Assembly: GCA_910588905.1 (NCBI GenBank)
Contig: CAJURZ010000021.1
Coordinates: 1-38,365 of the forward strand
DNA: 38,365 nt
DNA from: an uncultured Eggerthellaceae bacterium
GTDB taxonomy: Bacteria; Actinomycetota; Coriobacteriia; Coriobacteriales; Eggerthellaceae
Direction: 5' to 3'
Shown here: piece after piece, positions 30,262 through 38,168 of the stretch
How positions within the stretch are numbered: the stretch's first letter is position 1
How the letters are laid out: every line of letters begins with the position of its first letter
Made by a program: the position numbers and the translations under genes
Notes under the pieces: generated by a model
Seen by the model: the letters and a program-made list of their open reading frames with translations, nothing else
Databases searched by the model: none
What the model was told of the DNA's origin: nothing

Positions 30262-32492
30262 TTGACCTTGTATACTTTGCACAGCAGTGTCTTGTAATTG
30301 GATCCGAAACCGGCCTTTCCTGGTTCGTAGCCGATCAACTTGCCAATATTCACGTCCCACATGCCGAACAAACCGTCCTCTTCGGCACCAGGCTCCTCTG
30401 GGAACCACCATGCCGCATCAGTGGAACAGACTCGCGGATCGACGATGGGCGTGAGTTGCACCTTCCTCTTGCAGCGGCCGCGCTGGTTCTCCACCCAGAT
30501 CCAATCCCCCTCTTCGATGGCGTATTCCTGTGCAGTCTTCGGGTTCATTTGAATGATGGGATCAGGATGCATCGCCCTCATTCTGGGTACTTGCCGATGT
30601 TCGGAATGGAACATGGACCAGTTCCGTGCGCCCGTCGTGACAACAAGAGGATATTCGTCAAGGAGCTCTGGAGTGCTTCCAGGCCCGGGGGTGGGCTCTT
30701 CGAAATAAGGAAGGGGATCGAGGCCTGCTCCGCTATAGAACGTGGACCACAGCTCGATCCTCCCTGTTGTCGTGTTGAATCCAGGCTTCCCATCAGCACG
30801 AAGGATGCCCTTCTTGTACTTATCGTAAACAAAAGGAAGATATGCCGGGGCCTTCTCGCGAAGGTCGGAGAATGTTAGGCCTGTTTCCCTAAGCACTTCG
30901 CCATACATCTCTTCAACGGTCGCCCAGGGCCAAGCCTCCGGATTCAGCCGCTTACCCAGCATAAGGTTGATCTCTTGGTCGGATTTGCACTCACCTATGG
31001 ATATGACCTTGTTGATCGCTTCGCCACGCTGCACATTGTCGCCACAACGAATCCCATCCCGCTCAGGATAGGTGGCTGCAGGTAAGAGGATGTCCGCGAG
31101 AGCCATCGCCGTGGGAGTCATGAACAAATCAACGCAAGCGATGAAATCGAGTTTTCGGTAGGCCTCAAGGGTTCGCTCTGGGTCCGGAGCGGTGTTCGCT
31201 ATGGGGTTCGTTGTTTGGATCCATGCAGCCTTGATGGGGTAAGGTTGCTCGGTCTCTATGGTTCGTATCAGCTCATCCGTCGAGGCCATCTGGAACCCGA
31301 AATTGAGAAGCGCATACCTATCAAGGCCTATCCTCTTCGCCTTTTGCTCCTCACTCATGAGCTCCTGACCCCAACCACCGCTATAGGGAAGAATAGATGG
31401 GGGCGCTATCATTCCGCCTGGGTTGTCGATATTCCCGGTTATCTCGAAGATCGCTGAGATCGCCTGCCCTGCAGGGATGGCCTCTTTCGTCATGTCTATC
31501 GCGACACCCCATTGCATTGCTGCAGACCTTGCATTCGCTATCATGCGCGCTGCTTCGACGATCTTGTCCTTGGGGACCCAAGTGATCTCTTCCGTCTTTT
31601 CGGGGGTGAATCCTGCAACCCTCTCAGCGAGTTCGTCGAATCCATAGCACCACGCATCGACGAACTCCTTGTCGTACAGCTCCTCCTTAATCATCGTATT
31701 CAGGATACCCATAGCAAGGGCCGCGTCGGTACCCGGACGAATTTGAAGATATGCGTCGGAATGGTTGGCTAACCACGTACGGCGAGGGTCGACGACGATC
31801 AGCTTTGCGCCACGCTTCATCACATCGATCACCCAATGCCCGTAAGCACCATCCGAATTCGCGACTACGGGGTTGTTTCCCCAAACGACCAACACTTCTG
31901 GGCATTCCCATTCAGGATCGTCGTAGCGATCAGCAAACTGCTGTGAATAGTCGGCTACCCACATTGCCCCCGTCGTAGCAGCGCACCCCGCCACGCGAGG
32001 AAGAAAGCACGACATTCCCGACATGCCAAAGCAGTAGTTGGGGCTTCCAAAGGACCAGCAGAGGCGCGTGATCCAAGGAGCTATGTCGCGTCCTGTTCCC
32101 TGCTGAAATATGACAGCTTCTGCACCGTACTCCTTCTTGATGCGATCGAAGTTCTCCGCGATGGTATCGAGCGCTTCATCCCAGCTGATCCGCTCCCAAG
32201 CATCCTTGCCCCGGTCCTCGCGCGCTCTCTTCATGGGGTAGAGCAGTCTGTCCTTGTTATAGACGGCCTCGATCGTATCCAAGCAGCGAACGCAAAGCCT
32301 GCCGTTATTGAAAGGATTCTCGGGGTCTCCTTCCACTTTCACGAGCCTGCCATCTTCGTCGGTGTAGAGGAGCACGCCGCACCCTAGATGACACCCCGGG
32401 CCATTCCATGCGCTCCCGCGCGTCACCGTCAAGCCATCCTCTTGGTACCGATAGGGCTTTTCGTGCTCGACCAATGTGTAACGCTCTTCCAT
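30249..32492 (-). CDS. Soluble-type molybdopterin oxidoreductase, catalytic subunit
   Basis: A DMSO-reductase-superfamily protein of 747 residues from the chosen start, the second Met of MYMEERY, which has AAAGGGG six bases upstream; the first Met (32498) touches that sequence. No Tat or Sec leader, so cytoplasmic. The Fe-S region reads GPGCHLGCGVLLY...GRLCVRC: the first Cys of the normal C-x2-C-x3-C is Gly, leaving Cys36, Cys40, Cys69 and Cys72 (numbered from the first Met). Mo-bisMGD motifs follow (VVWGNNPVVANSDG, VVDPRRTWLANHSDA, QTTNPIANTAPDPERT, VTTGARNWSMFHSEHR). Cys164 in GMSCFLPRVAG is the likely Mo ligand by alignment with HNALLCWIP of the other enzyme. The family contains transhydroxylase and the catechol dehydroxylases of gut Eggerthellaceae; the substrate here is unknown. 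Divergent from a TetR-type regulator. Confidence 0.92.
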   Translation of the reverse strand: MEERYTLVEHEKPYRYQEDGLTVTRGSAWNGPGCHLGCGVLLYTDEDGRLVKVEGDPENPFNNGRLCVRCLDTIEAVYNKDRLLYPMKRAREDRGKDAWERISWDEALDTIAENFDRIKKEYGAEAVIFQQGTGRDIAPWITRLCWSFGSPNYCFGMSGMSCFLPRVAGCAATTGAMWVADYSQQFADRYDDPEWECPEVLVVWGNNPVVANSDGAYGHWVIDVMKRGAKLIVVDPRRTWLANHSDAYLQIRPGTDAALAMGILNTMIKEELYDKEFVDAWCYGFDELAERVAGFTPEKTEEITWVPKDKIVEAARMIANARSAAMQWGVAIDMTKEAIPAGQAISAIFEITGNIDNPGGMIAPPSILPYSGGWGQELMSEEQKAKRIGLDRYALLNFGFQMASTDELIRTIETEQPYPIKAAWIQTTNPIANTAPDPERTLEAYRKLDFIACVDLFMTPTAMALADILLPAATYPERDGIRCGDNVQRGEAINKVISIGECKSDQEINLMLGKRLNPEAWPWATVEEMYGEVLRETGLTFSDLREKAPAYLPFVYDKYKKGILRADGKPGFNTTTGRIELWSTFYSGAGLDPLPYFEEPTPGPGSTPELLDEYPLVVTTGARNWSMFHSEHRQVPRMRAMHPDPIIQMNPKTAQEYAIEEGDWIWVENQRGRCKRKVQLTPIVDPRVCSTDAAWWFPEEPGAEEDGLFGMWDVNIGKLIGYEPGKAGFGSNYKTLLCKVYKVKEGE

Positions 32493-32628
32493 GTACATCC
32501 CCTTTCAAGACATGCATGCTTACAGCGATTACAGAATCCGACAGAAGCGCATGGTTTGGAATCTTCATCGCTCGCGAAAAGTAGGGGACTGCCTTACATT
32601 CGGGTCCAAATGCAAGGAACGGTCCCAG

Positions 32629-32655
32629 GTTCGTCGAACAGACAGCTTCTATAAT
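32629..32655 (+). promoter_or_regulatory. TetR-type regulator promoter with overlapping palindrome
   Basis: A perfect -10 TATAAT (32650-32655) is preceded by the 11-base palindrome GTTCG-T-CGAAC (32629-32639), which covers the expected -35. This is a plausible operator. The same intergenic region must hold the divergent molybdoenzyme promoter; no strong one is visible. Confidence 0.45.
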
Positions 32656-32674
32656 GAAAATGGAAGGTGATGCA

Positions 32675-33265
32675 ATGAGACTTCGAACGGATCATCGATC
32701 CGCCACAGGAAACGATATGCGCATGGCAATCGTCGATGCCACAACGAAGCTGGTCGTCAACTCATCCCTGGAAGACATCTCCGTGAAGGAAATTTGCGAA
32801 GAGGCCAGTATATCGAGGTCAACGTTCTATTATCACTTCAACGATAAGTTCGACATCGTGCAATGGCACTATGATTACGTGGCCGAACACAACCTGTTCG
32901 AAACCGGACGAACCCTCACATGGTTTCAGGCACACTATAAGAACACCTACGAAGTCCTTCGAAAGGAAGGGCTCTACAAAAGCGCATTCGAATCGAAAGG
33001 GTACCAATCGCTATTCTCATACTCGAAGCGGCGTCGAATAGAAACCTTGAAGGAGACCGTCACCGAATACAAGAATGAGAAGCTAGACCAAGAGCTCGGC
33101 TTCCAAATCTATGCACTTGCAGAATCCGAAGTGGCCTCGATGAGTCGGTGGTTCAAGGACGGCCAGCCATTCGATTTCGAAACTCTGTGCAGGTACCTCG
33201 ACGGTATCGTTCCCAAGCGTCTGCACGACCTATTGGACGATCCGGTTTCCCCACGCTTGTATTAA
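32675..33265 (+). CDS. TetR/AcrR-family regulator (DhaS-like)
   Basis: Start taken at 32675 (MRLRTDHRS) because GGAAGGTGAT lies just before it, and because the earlier in-frame ATG (32654) overlaps the -10 box. This gives 196 residues. The N-terminal HTH is MAIVDATTKLVVNSSLEDIS followed by VKEICEEASISRSTFYYHFNDKFD, the classic TetR recognition helix. The C-terminal domain resembles the DhaS-like ligand-binding type (QWHYDYVAEHNL, aromatic-rich middle). It is divergent from the molybdoenzyme/SpoVA-like operon and probably represses or activates it in response to a small ligand. This part is more AT-rich than the housekeeping genes. Confidence 0.9.
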   Translation: MRLRTDHRSATGNDMRMAIVDATTKLVVNSSLEDISVKEICEEASISRSTFYYHFNDKFDIVQWHYDYVAEHNLFETGRTLTWFQAHYKNTYEVLRKEGLYKSAFESKGYQSLFSYSKRRRIETLKETVTEYKNEKLDQELGFQIYALAESEVASMSRWFKDGQPFDFETLCRYLDGIVPKRLHDLLDDPVSPRLY

Positions 33266-33300
33266 GCCTGTTCTATTGTGGGTACGAAGCGAGTGACGAA

Positions 33301-33560
33301 GGAGTGACAAAGTGCCAGGCTCATTGTCATCACTGACCTGCCTCACGCCACGGCTTTGCCTTCAGAATCAACCGCATCACCTCCGGATCGTCGCCATCGA
33401 ACCCGATCTTCGCGCAGTGAGGTGGTTAAAGCCCTCATGCCCTTGGAATCTTGCTCTTATAGGTAAAAGCGTTTCCTATGGTTCCAGGCATGCGAATCGA
33501 TAAGCTCTATCACAGTAGAGTTGATATCGTGATGACGTTGAGCCTGACACTTTGTTACTC
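33301..33560. mobile_element. MITE-like element A (about 260 bp) with long terminal inverted repeats
   Basis: The left end (33301-33332) and right end (33530-33560) are inverted copies of about 30 bases sharing AGTGYCAGGCTCAWYGTCA, with GTRAC outside and TCA inside. No gene inside. A related element lies at 36606-36751. The subterminal CGGCTTTGCCTT also recurs there as CGGCTTCGCCTT. No target duplication is obvious. Confidence 0.8.
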
Positions 33561-33621
33561 AGAGACAGGTTGCCACGGAATATAATCCGAGAAAGCGAAG
33601 CAACACTGAAAGTCGGCAATC

Positions 33622-34650
33622 GTGTGCATTGACCTTCTCTATACAACCGATGAAGACCTGAACGTGCCCGTAGAACGCAAACGTGCGCTCTACGATGCCT
33701 TCAATAATCACTATCGGCTCACACCGACCGACCTTCGCAACCAGCACGAAAAGAAGGATACCGCTCCCGGGACGATCGTCGTGCGCGTAGGATACCGACC
33801 GCCCTATCGATTCCAACAACTGCTCTCTTTTTTCAGAGACCGTGCGCTCGAGCGTGTCGAATCAGTAGACGGATCATCCTATGCCCGCACGGTCATGATC
33901 GCGTCCGCCGACAGATCCATCGCAAGCGGATGGATCCGGGTCGAGGATGAACCGGGGCACGACCGTCTCATCATCACGATGGCGGATTCGCTTGCACCCG
34001 TGGTGCCCGAGGTGATCAGCCGCGTGCGGCGCATGTTCGATACAGACAGCGATCCTGCATCGATCGTCCACGCGCTCACCCCGCTTGAAGAGCACGTTCC
34101 CGGGGTGAAGGTCGAGGGCACCCGCGTGCCGGGATGCTTCGACGCGTTCGAAACGGCATGTCGGGCGGTGATCGGCCAGCAGATCAGCGTGAAAGCCGCG
34201 AACAAGCTTGCCGCTCGTATCGCAGAGCGATATGGCGAAACGGTTGATACGGATGTTGCGGGGCTCGACCGGGCATGGCCTTCTGCTTCGACTGTTCGCT
34301 CACTGGCTAATATCGAAGACGCCTTTGGAGAGCTCGGTCTCATCAAGACGCGTTCGCGTACCATCGCTGCGTTGGCGAAACTCATTGATGAAGGTGCGCT
34401 TGACCTCGATCCCGAAGCGTTGGTGGAAGAACAGATGGAAGCGCTCTTGGCAGTGAAAGGCATCGGTCCGTGGTCGGCTAATTACATCGCCATGCGCACG
34501 CTGGGCTACCCCGACGCCTTCCTTGAGACTGATGCGGGCATCGCCCATGCACTGCCCGATCTGTCGCCGAAGGAGCGCATTGCCTTGGCGGATAGATGCC
34601 ATCCATGGCGCAGCTATGCGGTGTTGGCGCTTTGGAATTCCCTTTCCTGA
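33622..34650 (+). CDS. alkA: DNA-3-methyladenine glycosylase II (AlkA-like), possibly lacking an Ada half
   Basis: 342 residues from a GTG start. The C-terminal half has the HhH-GPD glycosylase features: helix-hairpin-helix LLAVKGIGPWSANYIAMRTLG and the catalytic Asp in FLETDAGIAHAL, preceded by FETACRAVIGQQISVKAANKLA. The N-terminal AlkA domain has GYRPPYRFQQLLSFFRDRALERVE. Before that, residues ~15-42 end in YDAFNNHYRLTPTDLR, which looks like the last helix of an AraC-type HTH. Ada-AlkA fusions carry exactly that in front of AlkA, so this may be a fusion protein that lost its Ada half; MITE A ends 62 bases upstream. It excises alkylated bases. The methyltransferase gene follows by 49 bases. 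Confidence 0.88.
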   Translation: MCIDLLYTTDEDLNVPVERKRALYDAFNNHYRLTPTDLRNQHEKKDTAPGTIVVRVGYRPPYRFQQLLSFFRDRALERVESVDGSSYARTVMIASADRSIASGWIRVEDEPGHDRLIITMADSLAPVVPEVISRVRRMFDTDSDPASIVHALTPLEEHVPGVKVEGTRVPGCFDAFETACRAVIGQQISVKAANKLAARIAERYGETVDTDVAGLDRAWPSASTVRSLANIEDAFGELGLIKTRSRTIAALAKLIDEGALDLDPEALVEEQMEALLAVKGIGPWSANYIAMRTLGYPDAFLETDAGIAHALPDLSPKERIALADRCHPWRSYAVLALWNSLS

Positions 34651-34699
34651 GGATACAGACCTTACCGATAGCACACGCGAATGATCCAAGGAGGCACCG

Positions 34700-35233
34700 A
34701 TGTTCTACTTCGATGAATACGATTCGCCCGTAGGTATGCTGACCATTGCAAGCGACGGTCAAGCTGTCTGCGGATTGTGGCTTGATGGGCAAAAGTACCA
34801 CGGTGCCACCATTCCCGAGGAGATGACGCGAAAGAGCGATGCCGACGGCTTCGCAGAGTTGCGTGCGTGGCTGGATGCGTACTTCGTCGGCGATCCGCAG
34901 CCCATCGAAAGCGTACCGTTGCAACCCATTGGCAGCGAGTTCCAGCAGGCTGTGTGGCGAAAGCTCGCCGACATCCCCTTCGGGAAGCTCACTACCTACG
35001 GTGCCATCGCCGCCGAGCTGAAGGCCGAGCGCGGTAGAGCATCAGCCTTGGCAGTCGGCGGCGCAGTCGGGCACAATCCCATCTCCATCATCATCCCGTG
35101 TCATAGGGTCGTCGGCTCCGACGGAAGCCTGACCGGCTACGCGGGTGGCATCCCTCGCAAGCTTTGGTTGCTTGAGCACGAAGGCGTGGACACGGGTCGC
35201 CTCTACGTTCCCAAGCGTGGAACTGCTCTATAG
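34700..35233 (+). CDS. ogt: O6-alkylguanine-DNA alkyltransferase
   Basis: A 177-residue suicide methyltransferase. The active-site IIPCHRVVGSDGSLTGYAGG places the acceptor Cys at residue 134; the HTH segment FQQAVWRKLADIPFGKLTTYGAIA and the Arg finger RASALAVGGAVGHNP are intact. It transfers the alkyl group from O6-alkylguanine to itself. AAGGAGG lies five bases before the ATG. With the AlkA-like gene it forms a compact alkylation-repair pair, both parts of what Ada/AlkA systems do. Confidence 0.95.
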   Translation: MFYFDEYDSPVGMLTIASDGQAVCGLWLDGQKYHGATIPEEMTRKSDADGFAELRAWLDAYFVGDPQPIESVPLQPIGSEFQQAVWRKLADIPFGKLTTYGAIAAELKAERGRASALAVGGAVGHNPISIIIPCHRVVGSDGSLTGYAGGIPRKLWLLEHEGVDTGRLYVPKRGTAL

Positions 35234-35473
35234 ATGGGGAACAGAGATGTCGGGTGGCGGGGATGATGGTGCCACTTCGTCACTGAAGCATTTCGGGAAT
35301 GACCCTTGCACTTCAACCATGGTTCAAGTCGATAATGGATCCATTGGCAGCCGCCCGATGATGGTGATGATGCCCGCGGGAAGAGCGGCCATGGAGAAGG
35401 AGTGCCAGATCCGGTCTCATTGACAGAGGCGTTTGAGGAACCGACTGGATGGTCGGTCAAAAGGGAGGACCAT
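35234..35473. other. 240-base gap with no recognised gene
   Basis: Between the methyltransferase and the CMD-cupin genes. Short frames exist but none has a ribosome site or family resemblance. No terminator or promoter is clear; the interval may be decayed coding sequence. Confidence 0.4.
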
Positions 35474-36226
35474 ATGCCGAAGGTAGTGCAAACAGCAGGC
35501 CGCGACCAGCTGGGAGAGTTCGCCCCAATGTTCGCGGAGTTGAATGATGATGTGCTCTTCGGAGAAGTATGGAGCGATGATACGCTGACGCTCAAGATGC
35601 GCTCGGCTCTCACGATAACGACGCTGGTGGCGAAGGGGCTCGTGGACGCATCATTCGAGTATCACGTCATCGCAGCGAAGCAGAATGGCATCACGGCACC
35701 CGAGATGGCAGCCATGCTCACGCACATTGCCTTCTACGCAGGGTGGCCGAACGCTTGGGCGGCTTTCCGCGTTGCTGTGAAGGTCTACGCCCATGACCCG
35801 CAGGGGCTAGAGGAACCCGAGGCTCATGGCGGCATCTTCGGGTTGGGGCAGCCCAACGATGCCTACGCACGATACTTCACCGGGAAGTCGTATCTGAACC
35901 CCTTGACCGATCCGAGCACGACGCAGTTCGTCGCCAACGTCACCTTTGAGCCCGGTTGCCGCAACCATTGGCACATCCACCATGCCGACGAGGGCGGCGG
36001 ACAGATCCTGCTCGTGACCGATGGCAAGGGCTGGTACCAGGAATGGGGCAAGGAAGCGCAAGTGCTGAAACCGGGAGATTGCGTGACCATCCCCGCCAAC
36101 GTGAAGCATTGGCACGGCGCCGCCAAGGACAGCTGGATGAGCCACGTGGCCTTCGAGGCTTGCGGCACGAACATATCCACCGAATGGTGCGAGCCTGTGA
36201 GCGACGAAGAGTACGCCAGGCTCTAG
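35474..36226 (+). CDS. Carboxymuconolactone decarboxylase-like domain fused to cupin
   Basis: 250 residues from 35474, where GGGAGGA lies four bases before the ATG; an upstream in-frame start (35402) has none. The N-terminal half is CMD/AhpD-like (RSALTITTLVAKG, FEYHVIAAKQNGITAPEMAAMLTHIAFYAGWPNAWAA) but without the CxxC redox pair, so it is the non-redox CMD type. The C-terminal half (~155-250) is a cupin: NHWHIHHADEGGGQILLVTDGKGWYQEWG and KPGDCVTIPANVKHWHGAAKD give the usual His/Glu-type metal ligands. Enzymes of this build act on small ring or keto acids or on oxidants; the substrate is unknown. Confidence 0.88.
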   Translation: MPKVVQTAGRDQLGEFAPMFAELNDDVLFGEVWSDDTLTLKMRSALTITTLVAKGLVDASFEYHVIAAKQNGITAPEMAAMLTHIAFYAGWPNAWAAFRVAVKVYAHDPQGLEEPEAHGGIFGLGQPNDAYARYFTGKSYLNPLTDPSTTQFVANVTFEPGCRNHWHIHHADEGGGQILLVTDGKGWYQEWGKEAQVLKPGDCVTIPANVKHWHGAAKDSWMSHVAFEACGTNISTEWCEPVSDEEYARL

Positions 36227-36247
36227 GATCATCCCTTATTGCCCGAA

Positions 36248-36282
36248 CACCGCTTGCGCCCCATTGGAAAGCGCAAGCGGTG
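36248..36282. terminator. Long hairpin between convergent genes
   Basis: 12-bp perfect stem CACCGCTTGCGC/GCGCAAGCGGTG with an 11-base loop. No T-run on either side, so its role as a bidirectional terminator is a guess from position. Confidence 0.5.
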
Positions 36283-36320
36283 GACCCATTAAGAACGGGG
36301 ATGTTGGGTTGGGTTCCTTT

Positions 36321-36602
36321 TCATAGCTGGAGGCTTTCGCTGTCTTCGGGGATCAGCAGACGATCGCCGATCCCCTGCTTCTTGGCAAAAGCTCGCAGCG
36401 GGGCGCGAGTCACCGTAGCATGGTCTACGGCATCCAGATGCGATGCGACGATGAGGGCATCCGGCGCCTCCTTGTGCACCTTGAGCACGTCGTGCTCGTC
36501 CATGATGAGCCGGTTACCGCTGATGGCCGCCCCGCCCGCGTTCAAGACAACGACATTGGGCGAGAACCGCCCTGAGACCTTCTCGACGCCCTCGAAGCAC
36601 AC
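36321..36602 (-). pseudogene. 5'-truncated UlaG-like metallo-beta-lactamase-fold hydrolase
   Basis: Only the C-terminal ~94 residues remain (FSPNVVVLNAGGAAI ... VHKEAPDALIVASHLDAVDHATVTRAPLRAFAKKQG). They match the end of UlaG/MBL-fold lactonases, where the A.H.DA(V/I)NH segment carries a metal-ligand His. The N-terminal two thirds, with the HxHxDH motif, are missing. The frame meets MITE B at its 5' end and stops inside it, and no matching piece is seen beyond the element. Probably a dead fragment; any start codon would be an internal GTG. Confidence 0.75.
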
Positions 36603-36605
36603 GGC

Positions 36606-36751
36606 GTAAACGAAGTGTCAGGCTCATTGTCACCAACGAGCTTGCTGACGTTACGGCTTCGCCTTTGCAACCGTCCTTTTTCTCAACGGAAGCTTATTTC
36701 TCTTTAAGCGCGAACATGCATGATGACGTTGAGCCTGACACTTTGTTACTC
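36606..36751. mobile_element. MITE-like element B (about 146 bp) with long terminal inverted repeats
   Basis: Left end (36606-36635) and right end (36721-36751) are inverted copies sharing AGTGTCAGGCTCA. The right end is nearly identical to that of element A (TGATGACGTTGAGCCTGACA and the CTTTGTTACTC after it). Shorter than A, so an internal deletion. It abuts the truncated MBL-fold gene. Confidence 0.8.
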
Positions 36752-36811
36752 CTGTCTTTTTTCACCGGGCTGGGCGACTGCTTCGGTTGCGCGCCATTTG
36801 CGGCAAGCCCC

Positions 36812-38140
36812 TTACAGCCGCGGATCGCGCAGCTCCACGAGTATCACGTCGCCGGGCTTGGGCGGCGTATCGTCTGCCCCTGCGGGCATCATGAAGCAGG
36901 CGTTCGCGTGCTGCGTCTGCGGCGACCCGGCCTTCCCCGGCACGGGCGTCGCCGAGAGGGTGCCATCGGGCTCGGCGGCCAGCACCATGAACCGCACGGA
37001 ATAGAACCGCGCGCCCGGATCGGTGGCCTCGGGCGGCCGCTGCTCGCCGGGAAAGGCGGCGGGATCGGCCCGTAGCAGCTTATCCATGGGGCTTCCCGAA
37101 AACGCTGAAGCCAATCGCGCTGGGATGCGGACGGGTGCTGGGTCCAGCCCCAAAAAGCGCTTCATCAGGGGCAGCAGGTAGAAGTTCAGCGTGAACGATG
37201 CCCCGCCCGCCGGCCCCGATATGCCCACGATGGGCACGCCGTCGACGAGCGCGTAAGAGCTATGGTGGCCGGGACCATGGTTCGTCTGGTGGCACAGCAC
37301 GCGGCCCATATCCTCCAGCACCTCCACCGACCAATCGTCAGACCCCTTCGACGAGCCCGCATTGAGCACCACGATGTCCGCTACGGCACAAGCCCGCGCC
37401 AGCGCCGCACGAATGGCCTCGCGGTCGTCGGGCACGATGTCGAAGGGCACGAATTCGCCGCCCCATGCCTCCACCTTGCCCCGTACCACTGCGCTGTTCG
37501 ACTCGTATACCCGGCCAGCCGCCGCGAAGCGCTCAGGGTGGCTGCTGGAGAACGGCAGGTTCGGCGGCACCAGCTCGTCTCCCGTCGGGATGAAAGCCAC
37601 CCGCGGCCGCGCGACCACCAAGGCCGCAGACCGGCCAGCCCCCGCGATGCGCGCTGCGACATCGGGCGTGATGACGCACCCTTCCCCGACGACGACGTCT
37701 CCGGCCCGCATCTGCGAGCCTGGTGCCCGGGTGCCGGCGAACTGGCGGGAGGGCGCCGCATGGATGACGACCGACTGCTCGTCGGGAGACACGGTAGCGT
37801 GCTCGACCACAACAGCGGTGTCGAACCCCTTAGGCATGGCCACGCCCGTGTTCGCGAACTCCCAGTCGATCCCGCGCACCCAACCAGAGGTGTCGGGCAC
37901 AGCTTCCGCCGGAAGATCGGCGAAGCTGCTCCAACGCACCGCTATGGAGTCAAGGCAGCAGGTGAGCACGCTGGGAACATCGGCCTTTGCAGTGACATCC
38001 TCGGCCAAGACGCGGCCCACCGCCAGACCCAGTGCGACCTGCTCGACGCGCGGCACGGCGAACCACTCGGGCAGTGCTGCGAGCATCTCCTCCACCGCCT
38101 CTTCCCGCGATAGCTCGATATGGTGCGAATGGTCTCTCAT
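36812..38140 (-). CDS. moeA: MoeA-like molybdopterin molybdotransferase (divergent)
   Basis: 442 residues with MoeA architecture: N-terminal VEEMLAALPEW with GLAVGRVLAEDVTAKADVPSV, a beta-rich domain II, the MPT-binding domain (FIPTGDELV, VYESNSAVVRGKVEAWGGE, VLNAGSSKGSDDWSVEVLEDMG) and a C-terminal domain IV. Odd sites: the usual SAMDGYAVR reads CCLDSIAVR (the Asp is kept), and the KPGKP...LPGNPVS region reads GPGHHSSYALVDG...ISGPAGG. MoeA inserts molybdate into adenylylated molybdopterin, which the two molybdoenzymes here would need. A variant role (tungsten or a specialised paralogue) is possible. 28 bases downstream of the binding-protein gene, so likely one operon. Confidence 0.88.
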   Translation of the reverse strand: MRDHSHHIELSREEAVEEMLAALPEWFAVPRVEQVALGLAVGRVLAEDVTAKADVPSVLTCCLDSIAVRWSSFADLPAEAVPDTSGWVRGIDWEFANTGVAMPKGFDTAVVVEHATVSPDEQSVVIHAAPSRQFAGTRAPGSQMRAGDVVVGEGCVITPDVAARIAGAGRSAALVVARPRVAFIPTGDELVPPNLPFSSSHPERFAAAGRVYESNSAVVRGKVEAWGGEFVPFDIVPDDREAIRAALARACAVADIVVLNAGSSKGSDDWSVEVLEDMGRVLCHQTNHGPGHHSSYALVDGVPIVGISGPAGGASFTLNFYLLPLMKRFLGLDPAPVRIPARLASAFSGSPMDKLLRADPAAFPGEQRPPEATDPGARFYSVRFMVLAAEPDGTLSATPVPGKAGSPQTQHANACFMMPAGADDTPPKPGDVILVELRDPRL

Positions 38141-38168
38141 GGTTCGATGTCCTTTCCCTCCATTAACC

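Noticed and set aside
35402..35473. Upstream start for the CMD-cupin protein
   Set aside because: No ribosome site, and the added residues do not look like the family; 35474 has GGGAGGA at good spacing.
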